This document shows, in pieces, positions 1 through 8,799 of a DNA stretch of 39,297 bases. The notes beneath the pieces were generated by a model. That model searched no databases, had not been told where the DNA came from, and saw only the letters and a list, made by a program, of their open reading frames with translations. The DNA is taken from the NCBI GenBank assembly GCA_017883235.1, contig JADGNY010000062.1:1-39297 (forward strand), given 5' to 3'. The translations under genes were made by a program, and so were the position numbers. Within the stretch, counting starts at the first letter, position 1; each line of letters opens with the position of its first letter. The stretch is from Thermoanaerobaculia bacterium (GTDB taxonomy: Bacteria; Acidobacteriota; Thermoanaerobaculia; Gp7-AA8).

Positions 1-2
1 GG

Positions 3-269
3 ACCTCGCTGCAGAATGAGGACTCCGCCGCCACGGTGGCCGTGCTCGGGGAATCCTGGGTGGCGCAGGCCCAACACGGGACGATGCCGCAGTTCGTGAG
101 TGCGTTCGTGAACGGCAAAGGGAATCGAGTCGTCGGGGGCAGGCTCTATGGCGACCGACGGGCGATCCTGGATTGGGAATACGAGATGGGTGAGACGAAT
201 TCGAAGGGCCAGGCCCTCGTAATGAAGCAAGGAGATCGCTGGCGCGTGCAGGATGTCAGCTTCCATTGA
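3..269 (+). CDS. C-terminal part of an unknown protein (cut by window edge)
   Basis: The frame is open to the left edge, so the gene starts outside the window; the in-frame GTG at 36 need not be the true start. About 88 residues are visible. The tail has alternating hydrophobic strands and ends in a KQGDRWRVQDVSFH-type segment, which resembles the last beta strands of small NTF2/SnoaL-like or lipoprotein-like domains. That is only a shape resemblance and I do not assign a function. No neighbour helps: the next gene is 256 bp away behind a palindromic repeat. Confidence 0.6.
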   Translation, partial: TSLQNEDSAATVAVLGESWVAQAQHGTMPQFVSAFVNGKGNRVVGGRLYGDRRAILDWEYEMGETNSKGQALVMKQGDRWRVQDVSFH

Positions 270-332
270 AAGGCTATCGCGCAGCCGCGCGTACGCTTGA
301 CTTGAAGCGCGGAAGCCAAGAAGCAACAGGCA

Positions 333-345
333 GGGGCCTGACCCC
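333..345. repeat. GGCCTGACC-family word (lone copy)
   Basis: The palindromic 13-mer GGGGCCTGACCCC (one central mismatch) follows an AGAAGCAACAGGC stretch. The same word with a similar AGAAGCAGAG lead-in recurs near the RAYT transposase at 20172-20247. This is the only copy seen away from that region. Confidence 0.55.
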
Positions 346-374
346 ACAATCAGGGACCGTCAATGTCTCTAGAG

Positions 375-510
375 ACTCCATCCTGACGCGGAGCGCAGCG
401 ACACCGTCAGGATCTCCGGTCAGACCGCTCGCTAGTTGCCCATCGGCATGGCCGGCGCGGTCGAACCGGAGATCCTGACAGTGTCGCTGCGCTCCACGTC
501 AGGATGGAGT
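375..510. repeat. REPIN-like inverted repeat (two 46-nt arms)
   Basis: Arm 375-420 is the reverse complement of arm 465-510 at 44 of 46 positions, around a 44-nt spacer that itself contains GACCGC/GCGGTC (423-428 and 457-462). Each arm is also a small hairpin: ATCCTGACG at 380-388 faces CGTCAGGAT at 405-413. Two REP-like hairpins in inverted order is the structure of a REPIN, the non-autonomous element mobilised by RAYT transposases, and a RAYT lies at 19041-20000. That this RAYT acts on this element is an inference. The element ends 15 bp before the next start codon and so occupies that gene's upstream region. Confidence 0.75.
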
Positions 511-525
511 ATCTAGGTTCACATC

Positions 526-2349
526 ATGCGCCGCTTCCTTGCGTCTTTCGCGCTGTCACTCCTGGCATCAACCGCGTTTGCCATCGAGCCCCCTCGGGAG
601 AAGGAGCGCTGGACGACGCTGGCAATCGACGAGCTGACGATCTACAGCAATGCGAACGACTTCACCACCCGCAGCGTGGCCTCGAGTCTGGTGCGCCTCC
701 GCGACACGCTCTCCATCGTCACGAAGCTCAAGGTCCGTTCGCCGCTGCCGACCCGGGTCTATATCTTCAGCGATCAGCGCGGCTTCGCGCCGTACTGTGA
801 CGCGGCGATCGGCCGGTCCGATCAACTCTCCGGCCTCTTCCTCTCGCACCCGGACGGCAATTACGTCCTGATCGACGGCAGCGCGCGAAGCGTCGACCGG
901 GTCGTCTATCACGAGCTGACACACTACTTTCTCCGCAACACCATTTCCGGCGACGTGCCGCTCTGGTTCAACGAGGGGCTGGCCGAGTTCTACTCGACAT
1001 TCAAGGAGCACAACGACACCGTTGATGTCGGACTGCCGGTCGAGGAGCACATCGCCTGGCTGCGTACGCAGTCCCTCATCCCGCTCAAAGACCTCTTCGC
1101 CATCAACCGCGAATCGAAGGAGTACCACGAGGGCAGCCGGCAGGGCGTGTTCTACGCCCAGTCGTGGGCTCTGGTGCATTACCTGATGATCGGCAACCCG
1201 GAGCGGCGCGAGCAACTCGGCACGTACGTCGGCCTGATCGCCAACGGGCGAACGATCGACGACGCATTCCGCACGGCGTTCCACGGCACGTACGACGACC
1301 TGGAGCGCGAGCTGCGGAAGTACATCCGCGCCTTCTCGATGTCCTACATCCGCTACACACTCAAAGATCTCAAGGCCGTCGAAGTGCCGGCGCCGAAGCC
1401 GCTTGCGCGCGACACACTGCTGGTGGGCCTGGGCGATCTGCTCATGCACTCTTTTTCTCCGCACTTCGGCGAGGCGGAGACGTTCATCGCCGCGGCGATG
1501 AAGGCGAATCCGTCGAATGCCGATGCCTACGCGGAGATGGGCGTTGCGAAATCGTGGCAACGGCAGACCGCCGAGGCCGAAACGTATTTCGAGAAGGCCG
1601 TGCAACTCGGCAGCCGCGATGCGTCGCCCTACGTTCTCTACGGTGACTCGATCCTCCGCCGCCTCGATGCCGGCATCCGCCGCGGTGCCGGCGCGCCATC
1701 GCCGGACATCGCCAGGGCGCGGAGTCTCTTCCGCAAAGCGACGGAGCTGGATCCGCATTCGGCGATCGCCTTCTCCGGCCTCGGCGCGACGTACGCGATG
1801 ACGGCGGACGATCCGGCCGCCGGCATTGCCGCGCTGGAGCGAAGCCTCGCGCTCGCACCGTCCGAGTGCAACACGATTTACAACCTCATCCTGCTCGAGG
1901 TCCGCGCCGGCCTTCGCGATGATGCGGCCAAACGGCTCGATGCATTGGCCCGCCTCTCCGACGATCCGGAGATGGTGCGGCACGCGCGCGAGAACCTGTA
2001 CATCGCCGATCTCAATCGCGCCAACGCGCTGGGCCGCGCCGGAAAGCACGCCGAGGCCGCCGAGATCATGAAGAGTGTGGCCGCGCAGACGACGAATGAA
2101 CAGTTGCGGGCCGATCTCAAGGAACAGCTAGCCTCGCTGGACCGCGTAGAGACCACCAATGTCCAGGTGACCGATTTTCAACGCGCCGTGGAAGCAGCCA
2201 ACACAGGCAGGTTCCAGGAGGCGCTGGCGATGATCGACGCGCTGATGCCGAAAATCACCGAGCCTGAGATGCTCGCCGCCGCGAAGGATTTTCGCGCAAA
2301 GGTGACGGAGTACATCGCCGCGACGAAACCGAAGAAGAAGAAGGGTTAA
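526..2349 (+). CDS. Secreted HExxH metallopeptidase-like protein with TPR repeats
   Basis: 607 residues. A signal peptide (about 1-19, MRRFLASFALSLLASTAFA) indicates export. A zinc-binding HELTH motif lies at 129-133, followed by WFNEGLAEF (about 147-155), whose glutamate fits the third ligand of gluzincin peptidases of the DUF1570/'peptidase MA-like' kind. Residues about 300-460 contain TPR-like helical repeats (for example NPSNADAYAEMGVAKSWQRQ) and the C-terminus is lysine-rich (KPKKKKG). Family members are secreted proteins of mostly unknown substrate, so proteolysis is inferred from the intact motif. The start is the ATG directly after the REPIN-like element; no strong Shine-Dalgarno is visible. 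It converges on the chemoreceptor gene across a heptamer palindrome. Confidence 0.8.
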   Translation: MRRFLASFALSLLASTAFAIEPPREKERWTTLAIDELTIYSNANDFTTRSVASSLVRLRDTLSIVTKLKVRSPLPTRVYIFSDQRGFAPYCDAAIGRSDQLSGLFLSHPDGNYVLIDGSARSVDRVVYHELTHYFLRNTISGDVPLWFNEGLAEFYSTFKEHNDTVDVGLPVEEHIAWLRTQSLIPLKDLFAINRESKEYHEGSRQGVFYAQSWALVHYLMIGNPERREQLGTYVGLIANGRTIDDAFRTAFHGTYDDLERELRKYIRAFSMSYIRYTLKDLKAVEVPAPKPLARDTLLVGLGDLLMHSFSPHFGEAETFIAAAMKANPSNADAYAEMGVAKSWQRQTAEAETYFEKAVQLGSRDASPYVLYGDSILRRLDAGIRRGAGAPSPDIARARSLFRKATELDPHSAIAFSGLGATYAMTADDPAAGIAALERSLALAPSECNTIYNLILLEVRAGLRDDAAKRLDALARLSDDPEMVRHARENLYIADLNRANALGRAGKHAEAAEIMKSVAAQTTNEQLRADLKEQLASLDRVETTNVQVTDFQRAVEAANTGRFQEALAMIDALMPKITEPEMLAAAKDFRAKVTEYIAATKPKKKKG

Positions 2350-2378
2350 GGAGCGCTGGGTTTTCGCCGGCCCAGGCT

Positions 2379-2455
2379 GAAACCAGAAACCAGAAACCAG
2401 AAACCAGAAAGGCCCGTTCTAGTTTCTGGTTTCTGGTTTCTGGTTTCATTTCTGG
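2379..2455. repeat. (AAACCAG)n heptamer palindrome between convergent genes
   Basis: The left arm (2379-2410) has four tandem copies of GAAACCA/AAACCAG; the right arm (2423-2455) is the inverted set TTTCTGG, again about four copies, around a short GGCCCGTTCTA-type centre. It lies exactly between the 3' ends of two convergent genes, so the transcript of either strand would fold into a long hairpin and it could serve as a bidirectional terminator. The same heptamer builds the larger element at 32817-33003. Confidence 0.85.
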
Positions 2456-2461
2456 CTCCGT

Positions 2462-4957
2462 TTACTTATCGCCGGTAAACTGGAACTTCGAGACCTCGGA
2501 CTCGAAATCGCGGCCGCTGTTCACGAGGCTCTGCACTGTGGCGTTGAATTCGCGGGCGATGCCATCGTTGACCTGGGCGATTTCAAGCATGGCCTTCGAG
2601 GCATCGGCGATGCGGTCGGTCTCCTGGAGCTGGCGATCGAGGGAATCGCGCATGGCCCGGGCATCCTCGGCGATCTTTTCCAGGGCTGAGGTGATGCCGC
2701 GTCCAGCCAGCGACTGCTCATCAGTGGCGTTCCTGACCTGTGCGGCGATCTCGCGCACGCGTTCGGCCTCCATCGCCAGGAGCTCCGTACCGCGGGCCTG
2801 CTCGCTCGAGGCACGGTTGATCTCGGCGATGTGATCGGACATCCGCGAGGCCACCCCGTGCAGATGGCGGCTGGCCTGGGCCTGATCTTCCAGAGAGCGC
2901 GAGATCTTCGTGGCCATCTCGTACGAATGTCCCGCGCTCCCGACGATCTTCGCTAACGACGCCGAGGCATCGTCGGCCAGATGGACGGTCTCTTCGACAC
3001 GGCGAACGCCTTCCTGCATCTTGGTGGCGGCCTGCTTCGACCCGCTCTGCACCGCCTTGACGATGGCGCTGATCTCCTTCGTCGATCCGCGCGTCCGCTC
3101 GGCCAGCTCGCGGATCTCGTCCGCCACGACCGTGAAGCTTCTGCCGTGTTCGCCCGCCTGCGCGGCGATGATGGCGGCGTTCAGCGCGAGGAGGTTCGTC
3201 CTGTTCGTGATCTCTTCGATGACATGGACGATCTGGCTGATTTGCCCGACGCTGCGCTGCAGATCGTCGAGCGTTTCCGCGGTGCTGTTGGTGACGTCGC
3301 GCGAGATGTTGATTCCGTCGACCGTGTTCGCCACCGCCCCACCGCCTGCCTCGGCGTCTTCGCGAACCTGACGCGAGATGTCAGCGGTCGATTGCGCGCT
3401 GACCCGCAGCTCGGCGATGGTGGAATCCATCTCCGATACGAACGACAGCACTTCCTCGCCGATTCTGGAAAGGACGTCGGCGCGCTGCGACATCTCGTTC
3501 ATCGAGGCGTTCATCTCCGTCGTCGACGACGATGTCTTCTCGACCGACTGGAAGAGGTAGTCCATGCTGCGGGCCACTTCTTCCGACGAGGCCTGCAGTT
3601 CGAGAGCGCGGCTCGATGCGTCCTGCGTCAGCTCCGTGACCGTGTCCGCCGCGCCGAGGACGCCTCTGATGCCGCCGCGTACGTTCTCGACGGCGAGCGA
3701 TGAGTTTCCCGTCAGCGTCGATTGATCGCGCGCGCGGAGCAGAAGGGACTCCGTGCCACCGGTAATGACGCGAACGCCCTCGGTGATCGTCGAGCCGCTG
3801 CCGCCGACGCGTCCGAGGAGCCCGCGCAGATTGGCACGGGTCTCGCCGAAACTGATGGCCAGCTCGCCCACTTCGTCGTCGGAGAAAGCGTGCGACGTCT
3901 TGTTGAAATCACCCTGGGCCATGCTGGCGGCCAGGGCGCGGAGCGCGCGTACGGGCCGGACGACGTCACGCGAGAGGAAAAGCGTCGCGGCCACGAAGGC
4001 AGCCAGCGTGAAGAGCGCGACGATGATCGTGTAGAAGGTGATCTGCAGCGGGATGTTCTGGTAGAGCGACCACGGGATCGTCATCACCAGGATGGAGCCG
4101 TCTTTCAATTTGGAAAAAATCGCCACGTGAGGCGAGATGAACTGGGAGCTGTCACCGCTGCCGATGCTCCGGATGGAGTCGACCTCGGAGGGCGTGAGTG
4201 CGTCGGGAATGCTCGATCGCATCGCACCACGCGGCGGGATGATGACCACCGCGTATTCGGCCGGTACGTATTCGAGAAGCGTATCGACGATGTGCGGATC
4301 GATTTTCGCGGAAAGGTTGGCGCTTTCGAAGACACGCTGGAAGCGGTCCGATGCCGAGGCAATGGCCAGCTCTTCGAGTGTCGTCGATACCTTGGAAGAG
4401 ATCAGCGCTACGAGCGCGGCGAAGGAGATCAGAAACGAGCCGATGAAAACGATGGCGATCTTGCGGCCGAGCGTAAACCGCCGGCCGATGTACCGCAGTG
4501 CGCCGCTATGCATGGCATGCTCGGCAAGCAACCGTTTGCCGGAGGCGTATGCCCAGATCACCGACGGGAAGGCACCGATACACGCCGAGACGAAAAAGTA
4601 ACCCAAGCCGAGCATCGTCGGCATCACCAGAAGCGCGGCGACGATCGCGAAGAGAACACTGCCCGCGCCCCACAAGAGAAACGTGAGCGTCTCCGTACGC
4701 TCGAGGCATTCCGATGCCGGGTCTGAAGCATCTTTCCCGCTCCGGACCGCGACATCGACGGCATCGGCCAGCGGCACAAGCACGATCCAGATCAACACCG
4801 CGTTCACCGTAAAGAACACGGCGAAGAGGCCGATGGTCAACGCTGCCGTACGGAACGACATCCCGATCACCTGGCTGAGAAAAACATACGACAGCGGTCC
4901 GATGACCACCGCGGGTGGCACCAGCAGCGAGACGACGTACTTATGTGAGAAGGACAC
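2462..4957 (-). CDS. Methyl-accepting chemotaxis protein with multi-pass membrane N-terminus
   Basis: 831 residues, start GTG at 4957. Hydrophobic segments at about 8-28, 37-61, 92-114, 117-137, 167-188 and 304-328 suggest six membrane passes. Residues about 189-303 would be the only sizeable extracytoplasmic part and have no sensor domain I recognise. A HAMP linker follows (about 329-382; [20 protein letters not shown] then [11 protein letters not shown]). The rest is the long coiled-coil signalling domain, whose hairpin tip (about 587-615) carries NLLALNAAI and [20 protein letters not shown], the CheA/CheW contact region. The tip reads [15 protein letters not shown] where AAIEAARAGEQGRGF is usual. 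No other che gene is in the window, so it is an orphan receptor. It ends in a convergent arrangement with the peptidase gene. Confidence 0.93.
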   Translation of the reverse strand: MSFSHKYVVSLLVPPAVVIGPLSYVFLSQVIGMSFRTAALTIGLFAVFFTVNAVLIWIVLVPLADAVDVAVRSGKDASDPASECLERTETLTFLLWGAGSVLFAIVAALLVMPTMLGLGYFFVSACIGAFPSVIWAYASGKRLLAEHAMHSGALRYIGRRFTLGRKIAIVFIGSFLISFAALVALISSKVSTTLEELAIASASDRFQRVFESANLSAKIDPHIVDTLLEYVPAEYAVVIIPPRGAMRSSIPDALTPSEVDSIRSIGSGDSSQFISPHVAIFSKLKDGSILVMTIPWSLYQNIPLQITFYTIIVALFTLAAFVAATLFLSRDVVRPVRALRALAASMAQGDFNKTSHAFSDDEVGELAISFGETRANLRGLLGRVGGSGSTITEGVRVITGGTESLLLRARDQSTLTGNSSLAVENVRGGIRGVLGAADTVTELTQDASSRALELQASSEEVARSMDYLFQSVEKTSSSTTEMNASMNEMSQRADVLSRIGEEVLSFVSEMDSTIAELRVSAQSTADISRQVREDAEAGGGAVANTVDGINISRDVTNSTAETLDDLQRSVGQISQIVHVIEEITNRTNLLALNAAIIAAQAGEHGRSFTVVADEIRELAERTRGSTKEISAIVKAVQSGSKQAATKMQEGVRRVEETVHLADDASASLAKIVGSAGHSYEMATKISRSLEDQAQASRHLHGVASRMSDHIAEINRASSEQARGTELLAMEAERVREIAAQVRNATDEQSLAGRGITSALEKIAEDARAMRDSLDRQLQETDRIADASKAMLEIAQVNDGIAREFNATVQSLVNSGRDFESEVSKFQFTGDK

Positions 4958-5293
4958 GGGTGGCGGGATTATATGTGCGTCTTACCTGTCATCCGCCTGT
5001 CATTACCGAGCCCGCCGGAGCCGGGACGGTGAAAACAGATGGAGATGCGGTACTGACGCGGCTGGAACGCGCAGGACCACGGCGGCTTGCGTCTCACGTG
5101 GATGTGATGGCGAGCAACCGTGTCAGTGATAACCACGCTTCGCTCCGGTCACGGGATCGGTCAAATTCTCCACCGTGAGCGAGCACGTCTTCGATACCGT
5201 CCTCCGTTTCTGAAACCGCAAGAGCCATCGGCCTGGCCGGGACAGCGAAGCTGTAGCCGGCAGTCCGCGACAACCCGAAAAAGGAGAGAACAG
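4958..5293. other. Divergent intergenic region with candidate structured gltA leader
   Basis: No convincing gene in 336 bp between the chemoreceptor and citrate synthase starts. The last ~85 bases before citrate synthase (about 5206-5275) can fold: ACAGC-GAA-GCTGT (5242-5254) is flanked by CCGG on both sides (5237-5240 and 5257-5260), and an upstream GTTTC/GAAAC pair is present. A structured 5' leader is plausible, but I could not match it to a known riboswitch class. The start is fixed by AAGGAG at 5281-5286. Confidence 0.35.
4968..4973 (-). promoter_or_regulatory. Possible -10 element for the chemoreceptor gene
   Basis: The reverse strand reads TATAAT here, a perfect sigma-70 -10 box, only 11 bp before the GTG start at 4957. 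A start point about 7 bp downstream would leave almost no leader. I see no convincing -35 box at 16-18 bp; two TGACAG words lie nearby at other spacings. Either the mRNA is nearly leaderless, or the true start codon is further inside the gene, or the match is chance. Confidence 0.3.
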
Positions 5294-6571
5294 ATGAGCA
5301 TTGCAACCCTGCTGCTGAAAGGAAAAGAGTACGACTTTCCTGTCCTTGAAGGGACAGAAGGCGAAACGGCCATCGACATCACGTCGCTACGCGCCAAGAG
5401 CGGCGCCATCACCCTCGATCCCGGCTACGCGAACACCGGCTCGTGCACCAGCGCGATCACGTTCATCGACGGAGAGAAGGGAATCCTGCGCTACCGCGGC
5501 CATGCCATCGAAGATCTGGCCGGCACCGCGAGCTTCGTCGAGGTCTGTTACCTGCTGATCCACGGAGAGCTGCCCACGCCGGCGGAACTGCTTGTCTTTG
5601 ACGATCAGTTGACACGGCACAGCCTCATCCACGAGGACATGAAGAAGTTCTTCGAAGGCTTCCCTCCCTCCGCCCATCCGATGGCCATTCTCTCGGCCAT
5701 GATCGCGTCCCTCTCTGCCTACTATTCCGAGCACGACAACGAGTTGAACATCATCCGGCTCTTGTCGAAGGCGAAGACGATCGTGTCGTTCGCTTACAAG
5801 AAATCGATCGGACAACCGTTCATCTATCCGTGCAATGCTCTGAGCTATACGCAGAACTTCATGCAGATGATGTTCGCCGTGCCCGCCGAGGACTACGTTG
5901 TTTCGCCAGTCGTCGACCGCGCCCTCAATCTGCTCCTGATCCTGCACGCCGATCACGAACAGAACTGCAGCACGTCGACGGTGCGGATGGTGGGCAGCAG
6001 TGGCGCGAACCTCTTCGCGTCGATCTCGGCCGGCATCTGCGCGCTGTGGGGACCGCTGCACGGCGGCGCCAATCAGCAGGTGATCGAGATGCTGCAACAG
6101 ATCCGCCAGTCTGGCCAGAGCGCGCGGAAGTTCGTGGAACGCGCCAAGGAGAAGGACTCCGGCTCCAAGTTGATGGGGTTCGGGCACCGCGTTTATAAGA
6201 ATTTCGACCCGCGTGCCACGATCCTGAAGAATGCCGCCGACCAGGTGCTGGCCGCCCTCGGCATGCGCGACCCGCTGCTCGACACGGCCATGGAACTGGA
6301 GCAGATCGCGCTGAGCGATCCGTATTTCATCGAACGGAAGCTCTATCCGAACGTCGACTTCTACAGCGGCATCCTCTACCGCGCCATGGGCATCCCCACC
6401 AACATGTTCACGGCCATGTTCGCCCTGGGCCGCCTCCCCGGCTGGATCGCACAGTGGAAGGAAATGGTCAAAGAGCCGAAGACGAAGATCAATCGTCCGC
6501 GGCAGTTGTACGTCGGCAAGACCGCTCGCGAGGTCGAGTCAGTCGAAACCCGCATAGCTGCAACAGTTTGA
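5294..6571 (+). CDS. gltA: Citrate synthase
   Basis: 425 residues, the usual size of type II bacterial citrate synthase. It condenses acetyl-CoA and oxaloacetate to citrate in the TCA cycle, in the cytoplasm. The catalytic residues are present: H256 in WGPLHGGAN, H298 in GFGHRVYKNFDPRA and D355 in YPNVDFYSG; LHADHEQNCSTST (218-) is the conserved helix before them. The N-terminus has the small beta domain typical of the E. coli-like hexameric type, so NADH or 2-oxoglutarate regulation is possible but not visible. I chose ATG 5294 because AAGGAG lies 7 bp upstream and the protein then begins as family members do; the frame is open further upstream to 5120 but that part is unlike the family. Confidence 0.96.
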   Translation: MSIATLLLKGKEYDFPVLEGTEGETAIDITSLRAKSGAITLDPGYANTGSCTSAITFIDGEKGILRYRGHAIEDLAGTASFVEVCYLLIHGELPTPAELLVFDDQLTRHSLIHEDMKKFFEGFPPSAHPMAILSAMIASLSAYYSEHDNELNIIRLLSKAKTIVSFAYKKSIGQPFIYPCNALSYTQNFMQMMFAVPAEDYVVSPVVDRALNLLLILHADHEQNCSTSTVRMVGSSGANLFASISAGICALWGPLHGGANQQVIEMLQQIRQSGQSARKFVERAKEKDSGSKLMGFGHRVYKNFDPRATILKNAADQVLAALGMRDPLLDTAMELEQIALSDPYFIERKLYPNVDFYSGILYRAMGIPTNMFTAMFALGRLPGWIAQWKEMVKEPKTKINRPRQLYVGKTAREVESVETRIAATV

Positions 6572-6575
6572 GAGG

Positions 6576-6601
6576 AACGGCGGCGAAAGCCGCCGTTTCG
6601 C
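6576..6601 (+). terminator. Probable intrinsic terminator after gltA
   Basis: AACGGCGGC and GCCGCCGTT form a perfect 9-bp GC-rich stem closed by a GAAA tetraloop, 4 bp after the gltA stop. The following T tract is weak (TTTCGCCTTT), so termination strength is uncertain. Confidence 0.6.
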
Positions 6602-6693
6602 CTTTGCCTCCTGTCCCGGCCGGAACCAATGCCGGAATGTCTGCCGGCCGGAAGATCTGCGACACACGCTACGCTAGAATCCGTCCACCATGT

Positions 6694-6752
6694 CGAGGTC
6701 TCGCGGTGTCTGAATCAAACGACCGCGAAACCTCGCAACCTCGCAACCGCGC
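6694..6752. repeat. Octamer (AACCTCGC)n repeat with an inverted arm at the SDR gene start
   Basis: CGAGGTCTCGCGGT (6694-6707) is the reverse complement of ACCGCGAAACCTCG (6721-6734) apart from one base. The right side continues as tandem octamers CCTCGCAA, CCTCGCAA, CCGCGCAA. The design (tandem short word plus inverted partner) matches the heptamer palindromes elsewhere in the window. Here it overlaps the first codons of the SDR reductase and may have added residues to its N-terminus. Confidence 0.6.
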
Positions 6753-7443
6753 AACCGCGTTGATCACCGGCGGCTCCCGCGGCATCGGCCGGGCTGTCGT
6801 CGAGCGCCTCACGCGCGACGGCTGGAATGTCGCCTTTACCTACGCGACGTCGACGGATCTGCCCGAGGGCCTGGCGCTTCAGGGTGACGTCCGCGACTCC
6901 GCGCGCAATGCCGCCATCGTCGACGAGGTGATCGCGAAGTTCGGCACGCTCGACGCGCTGGTGAACAACGCCGGCATCCGCCGCGACGCGCTGCTCTACA
7001 ACATGACTGACGAGGAATGGCGCGAGGTCATGCAGACGAACCTCGATGGTGCGATGTCGATGACGAAGGCGGCGTTAGCGCCGATGATGAAACAGCGCCG
7101 CGGCGCGATCGTGAACGTCGCTTCGCTCAGCGGACTTCACGGCGTCGTCGGGCAGACGAACTACGCCGCCGCGAAGGGCGCGCTGATCGCCCTCACTCGC
7201 TCACTGGCGCGGGAAGTCGCGCGCAGCGGCATCCGCGTCAACTGCGTCGCGCCGGGCCTCGTCGATACCGACATGATCGCCATGCTCGACGCCGAGGTGA
7301 AGAAGGAGATGATCCGCACGATTCCGATGCGGCGCGAAGTGAAGCCCACCGAGGTCGCGGCGGCGATCGCGTTTTTGCTAAGCGACGATGCCAGCGCGAT
7401 TACGGGGCAGGTGCTGTGCGTGGATGGGGGAACGTCGGCGTAG
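6706..7443 (+). CDS. fabG: Short-chain dehydrogenase/reductase, FabG-like 3-oxoacyl-ACP reductase
   Basis: 245 residues from GTG 6706. The Rossmann motif is TGGSRGIG (21-28), followed by NNAG (87-90) and the catalytic S140 (NVASLSG), Y153 and K157 (YAAAK); PGLVDTDM follows the active site. This is the classical NADPH-dependent SDR pattern and it is closest to FabG, which reduces 3-oxoacyl-ACP in fatty acid synthesis. It stands alone rather than in a fab cluster, so another 3-oxo substrate (for example acetoacetyl-CoA) is possible. The start is uncertain: residues 5-16 are encoded by an octamer repeat, there is no clear Shine-Dalgarno, and family members usually start only 4-8 residues before ALITGG. 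The 3' end is 4 bp from the convergent membrane protein gene. Confidence 0.85.
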   Translation: MSESNDRETSQPRNRATALITGGSRGIGRAVVERLTRDGWNVAFTYATSTDLPEGLALQGDVRDSARNAAIVDEVIAKFGTLDALVNNAGIRRDALLYNMTDEEWREVMQTNLDGAMSMTKAALAPMMKQRRGAIVNVASLSGLHGVVGQTNYAAAKGALIALTRSLAREVARSGIRVNCVAPGLVDTDMIAMLDAEVKKEMIRTIPMRREVKPTEVAAAIAFLLSDDASAITGQVLCVDGGTSA

Positions 7444-7447
7444 CCGC

Positions 7448-7866
7448 TTACCGCGGAACGAACACCCTATAGATCAGCGCCGTACCGAAGCCCCACGCTC
7501 CATTCACCAGCAGACCGACCATCATCGTCTTCGGATCCCATCCGCCGGCGATCGGCATGTGTTTAAGCGGGGCGACGATGAACCAGGCTACGAGCGTCGG
7601 GAAGATGGCGCCGAAGAGGATGGCGGCGATCCAGAACGCGGATCCGCGGCGGCGCGCGATCACCAGCATCATGATGACGCCCCACACGCCGCCCCAGAAT
7701 GCCAGCGAGATCACCGCGGGCATTCCGAACGGCGGCACCGGATTCATCGACCACGGCGCACGCGGCACATAGCCGAAGTGGTGCAGGCACCACAGCACGG
7801 CCTGATGGAAAACGAGGGTAGCGACGAAACCGGCGATGAAGGCAACGATTCCACGTTTGGCCATGA

Positions 7867-7870
<4 letters not shown>
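7448..7870 (-). CDS. Small four-helix membrane protein of unknown function
   Basis: 140 residues with four likely membrane helices (about 8-28, 50-72, 77-100 and 113-135) and few charges, ending YRVFVPR. I do not recognise the family. Its ATG overlaps the stop of the UDP-xylose synthase gene by 4 bp (ATGA), so it is translationally coupled as the last gene of the UDP-sugar operon. A link to envelope sugar chemistry is inferred from position only. A second ATG 6 bp downstream is an equally possible start. Confidence 0.75.

Positions 7871-8795
<925 letters not shown>

Positions 8796-8799
<4 letters not shown>

Noticed and set aside
568-2049. Reverse-strand frame of 493 aa opposite the metallopeptidase
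   Set aside because: High-GC antisense shadow: arginine/valine/glutamate-rich, no domain, while the forward frame has a leader peptide and zinc motif.
5120-5293. Upstream extension of the citrate synthase frame
   Set aside because: The added residues do not resemble the family, and AAGGAG correctly spaced before ATG 5294 marks the start.
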